64,000 bases of DNA from Pedobacter antarcticus. Its GTDB lineage: Bacteria > Bacteroidota > Bacteroidia > Sphingobacteriales > Sphingobacteriaceae. The stretch lies in the NCBI RefSeq assembly GCF_900112985.1, contig NZ_FONS01000002.1, forward strand, positions 1 to 64,000. The letters run 5' to 3'. This document shows, in pieces, positions 62,379 through 64,000 of the stretch. The position numbers and the translations under genes were made by a program. Below the pieces are notes generated by a model. That model was not told the DNA's origin, ran no database searches, and saw nothing but the letters and a program-made list of their open reading frames with translations. Positions within the stretch are counted from its first letter, which is position 1. Every line of letters starts with the position of its first letter.

Positions 62379-63308
62379 ATGGAGAAGAATGCAAAAATAT
62401 ATATCGCCGGACATCGTGGAATGGTGGGGTCGGCCATTTGGAGAAAACTGGAAGACTCAGGCTATACCGGATTAATGGGTAAAACATCTGCTGAGCTAGA
62501 TCTACGTGACCAGCAGTCCGTGGCTGAATTTTTTGAGCATGAAAAACCTGATTACGTTTTTTTGGCAGCAGCAAAAGTCGGCGGAATTGTGGCAAACAAT
62601 ACTTACAGGGCAGATTTTTTATATGAAAACCTTGCCATTCAGAATAATGTGATCCATCAGGCTTATATACAGGGCGTCAAAAAACTCATGTTTCTTGGCT
62701 CGAGTTGTATTTACCCGAAACTTGCCCCGCAGCCGCTAAAAGAAGAATATCTATTGACAGGATTGCTGGAACCAACCAACGAACCTTATGCGATTGCTAA
62801 AATAGCAGGGATCAAACTATGTGAGGCTTACCGCGCACAATACGATTGTAATTTCATTTCCGTTATGCCAACCAACCTGTACGGTTACAATGACAATTAT
62901 CATCCTCAAAACTCTCATGTATTGCCTGCACTGATCCGCAGGTTTCATGAAGCAAAGGTTTCCGGCGCGCCCGAAGTTATTATCTGGGGTTCAGGCAGCC
63001 CGTTAAGAGAATTTTTATTTGCCGATGACCTGGCTGAAGCGTGTTTATTCCTGATGGAAAATTATCATGAACCCGAGCTGATCAATATCGGAACCGGCAG
63101 CGACCTCTCCATTCGCGACCTGGCTTTGCTGATCCGCGATATTGTGGGATATACCGGAGAACTGAAGTTTGACAGCACCAAACCAGACGGCACACCAAGA
63201 AAACTCATGGACGTGAGCAAGCTGCATTCGCTGGGCTGGAGACATACGATTGAACTGTCGGAAGGTATTGCTCTCGCTTACAGCGACTTTTTGAAGAAGC
63301 AAAATTAA
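62379..63308 (+). CDS. fcl: GDP-L-fucose synthase
   Basis: Last step of GDP-L-fucose synthesis: epimerises and reduces GDP-4-keto-6-deoxymannose using NADPH. The 309-residue extended SDR has the glycine motif [11 protein letters not shown] (9-19), and the catalytic set S108, C110, Y137, K141 and H180 (GSSCIYP, YAIAK and NSHVLPAL), the same arrangement as in E. coli. GMD (mannose dehydratase) is not in the window. It is divergent from trmB and probably serves a fucose-containing surface polymer. Confidence 0.95.
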   Translation: MEKNAKIYIAGHRGMVGSAIWRKLEDSGYTGLMGKTSAELDLRDQQSVAEFFEHEKPDYVFLAAAKVGGIVANNTYRADFLYENLAIQNNVIHQAYIQGVKKLMFLGSSCIYPKLAPQPLKEEYLLTGLLEPTNEPYAIAKIAGIKLCEAYRAQYDCNFISVMPTNLYGYNDNYHPQNSHVLPALIRRFHEAKVSGAPEVIIWGSGSPLREFLFADDLAEACLFLMENYHEPELINIGTGSDLSIRDLALLIRDIVGYTGELKFDSTKPDGTPRKLMDVSKLHSLGWRHTIELSEGIALAYSDFLKKQN

Positions 63309-63342
63309 TTCAACGGATAAGAGCAGATTGAATAAAAGATTA

Positions 63343-63350
63343 TAGCTTTG
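63343..63350 (+). promoter_or_regulatory. -7 element of oxyR
   Basis: TAGCTTTG is a perfect TAnnTTTG, 37 bases before the start codon at 63388. No good -33 TTTG is seen at the expected spacing. Confidence 0.4.
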
Positions 63351-63387
63351 GTCAATAATAAAAGCGAATCGCATAAATTATAACTAT

Positions 63388-64000
63388 ATGACTTTAGTAC
63401 AACTGGAATATATTGTCGCAGTGGATACTTACCGCAGTTTTGTAGGTGCTGCCGAAAAATGTTTCGTTACACAACCTACACTGAGCATGCAGGTACAAAA
63501 GCTTGAAGAAATGCTTAATGTCAAAATATTTGACAGAAGTAAACAACCTGTGATCCCGACAGAAATAGGCTCACAGATTATTCAGCAGGCCCGTATAGTA
63601 TTGCAGGAAAGTCAGAAAATAAAGGAAATTATTAACAGTCAGCAACAGGATATTGTCGGGGAGCTTAAAGTTGGTATTATCCCGACTGTCGCTCCGTATC
63701 TGCTTCCACAGGTAATTGCAAGCATGATGGAAAAATATCCTGACCTTAAACTACTGATCTGGGAATATACGACAGAAGATATTATTCATCATCTGAAAAC
63801 CGGAGTACTTGACTGTGGGATTATGGCAACGCCGGTGAACGAACCAGGCATAGCCGAGGTACCTATGTATTATGAAACCTTTGTAACCTATATCAGTAAG
63901 AACAGCAAGCTATTTAAAAAGAAAACGATTAGCTCCGCCGACCTGGAAGAAGAAAATATCTGGTTGCTTAATGAAGGCCATTGCATGCGCTCGCAGGTAC
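63388..64000 (+). CDS. oxyR: OxyR-type LysR regulator (truncated by window edge)
   Basis: Hydrogen-peroxide sensor. Codons 1-204 are present: winged helix (1-60, with AAEKCFVTQPTLSMQVQKLE and EIGSQIIQQA) and most of the effector domain. The sequence NEGHCMRSQV places Cys199 exactly where E. coli OxyR has its peroxidatic cysteine in GHCLRDQ, and the base count confirms position 199 (63982-63984). The C208 partner lies past the window. The gene follows GDP-fucose synthase after a 79-base gap with its own -7 element. Confidence 0.94.
   Translation, partial: MTLVQLEYIVAVDTYRSFVGAAEKCFVTQPTLSMQVQKLEEMLNVKIFDRSKQPVIPTEIGSQIIQQARIVLQESQKIKEIINSQQQDIVGELKVGIIPTVAPYLLPQVIASMMEKYPDLKLLIWEYTTEDIIHHLKTGVLDCGIMATPVNEPGIAEVPMYYETFVTYISKNSKLFKKKTISSADLEEENIWLLNEGHCMRSQV

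Overview
The window looks like chromosomal DNA of a Bacteroidota bacterium of the family Sphingobacteriaceae, close to Pedobacter. This rests on promoter -7 elements of the Bacteroidota form TAnnTTTG, A-rich sequence in place of strong Shine-Dalgarno sites, and characteristic families (IPExxxVDY protein, DUF6600 protein, GH92 mannosidase, AddAB-type nuclease with an iron-sulfur staple, N-acyl arginine pathway with ArgF'). Most of the window is core metabolism and information processing. I see no phage, insertion sequence, integrase, CRISPR array, restriction system or obvious horizontally acquired island.

Layout. Bases 1-930 hold two tandem minus-strand promoters that probably drive an rRNA operon lying just left of the window, then about 550 bases without a gene but with short repeats. 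930-10684 (minus) carries tex, the pyruvate dehydrogenase E1 beta gene and an addA-addB pair. 10733-20526 is secretory and glycan-related: a thioredoxin-like protein, a NagZ-type GH3 enzyme, an unlisted 57-residue hydrophilic protein, a Tat-exported sugar isomerase-like protein, a GH92-GH3 pair and a seven-heme cytochrome. 20767-30112 has small lipoproteins, an MFS/DeoR/GNAT operon, a processive GT2 glycosyltransferase, a histidine kinase/response regulator pair and a secreted protein with an HExxH motif. 30266-38483 holds tRNA-Ser(GGA), pyruvate kinase, acpP-fabF-rnc, and yicC-gmk-nadD. 38883-41990 has a glutamine/arginine-rich DUF6600 protein and prfC.

42086-53051 is the most coherent system: a minus-strand arginine operon in the order GNAT, argG, argC, argD, argF', argB, proC, argE, then argH and an aminotransferase. 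The leading GNAT gene is the likely replacement for argA. A valine in the ArgF' specificity loop hints at succinylated rather than acetylated intermediates. The transcript has a leader of about 330 bases with a 44-codon reading frame containing four arginine codons, a candidate for undescribed regulation.

53096-64000 holds a FAD oxidoreductase, an old-yellow-enzyme flavoprotein, ybaB, a UPF0173 hydrolase, polA, a trmB-led operon with two alkylation-repair proteins (an alkyltransferase-like protein and Tag), GDP-L-fucose synthase, and the first 204 codons of oxyR with its peroxidatic cysteine.

Coordinates of several genes were moved to internal ATG codons where the longest reading frame ran past the conserved N-terminus. 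Promoter calls come from eye matching to TTTG-N17-22-TAnnTTTG and terminators from eye matching to hairpin plus T-tract; none was scored by software.
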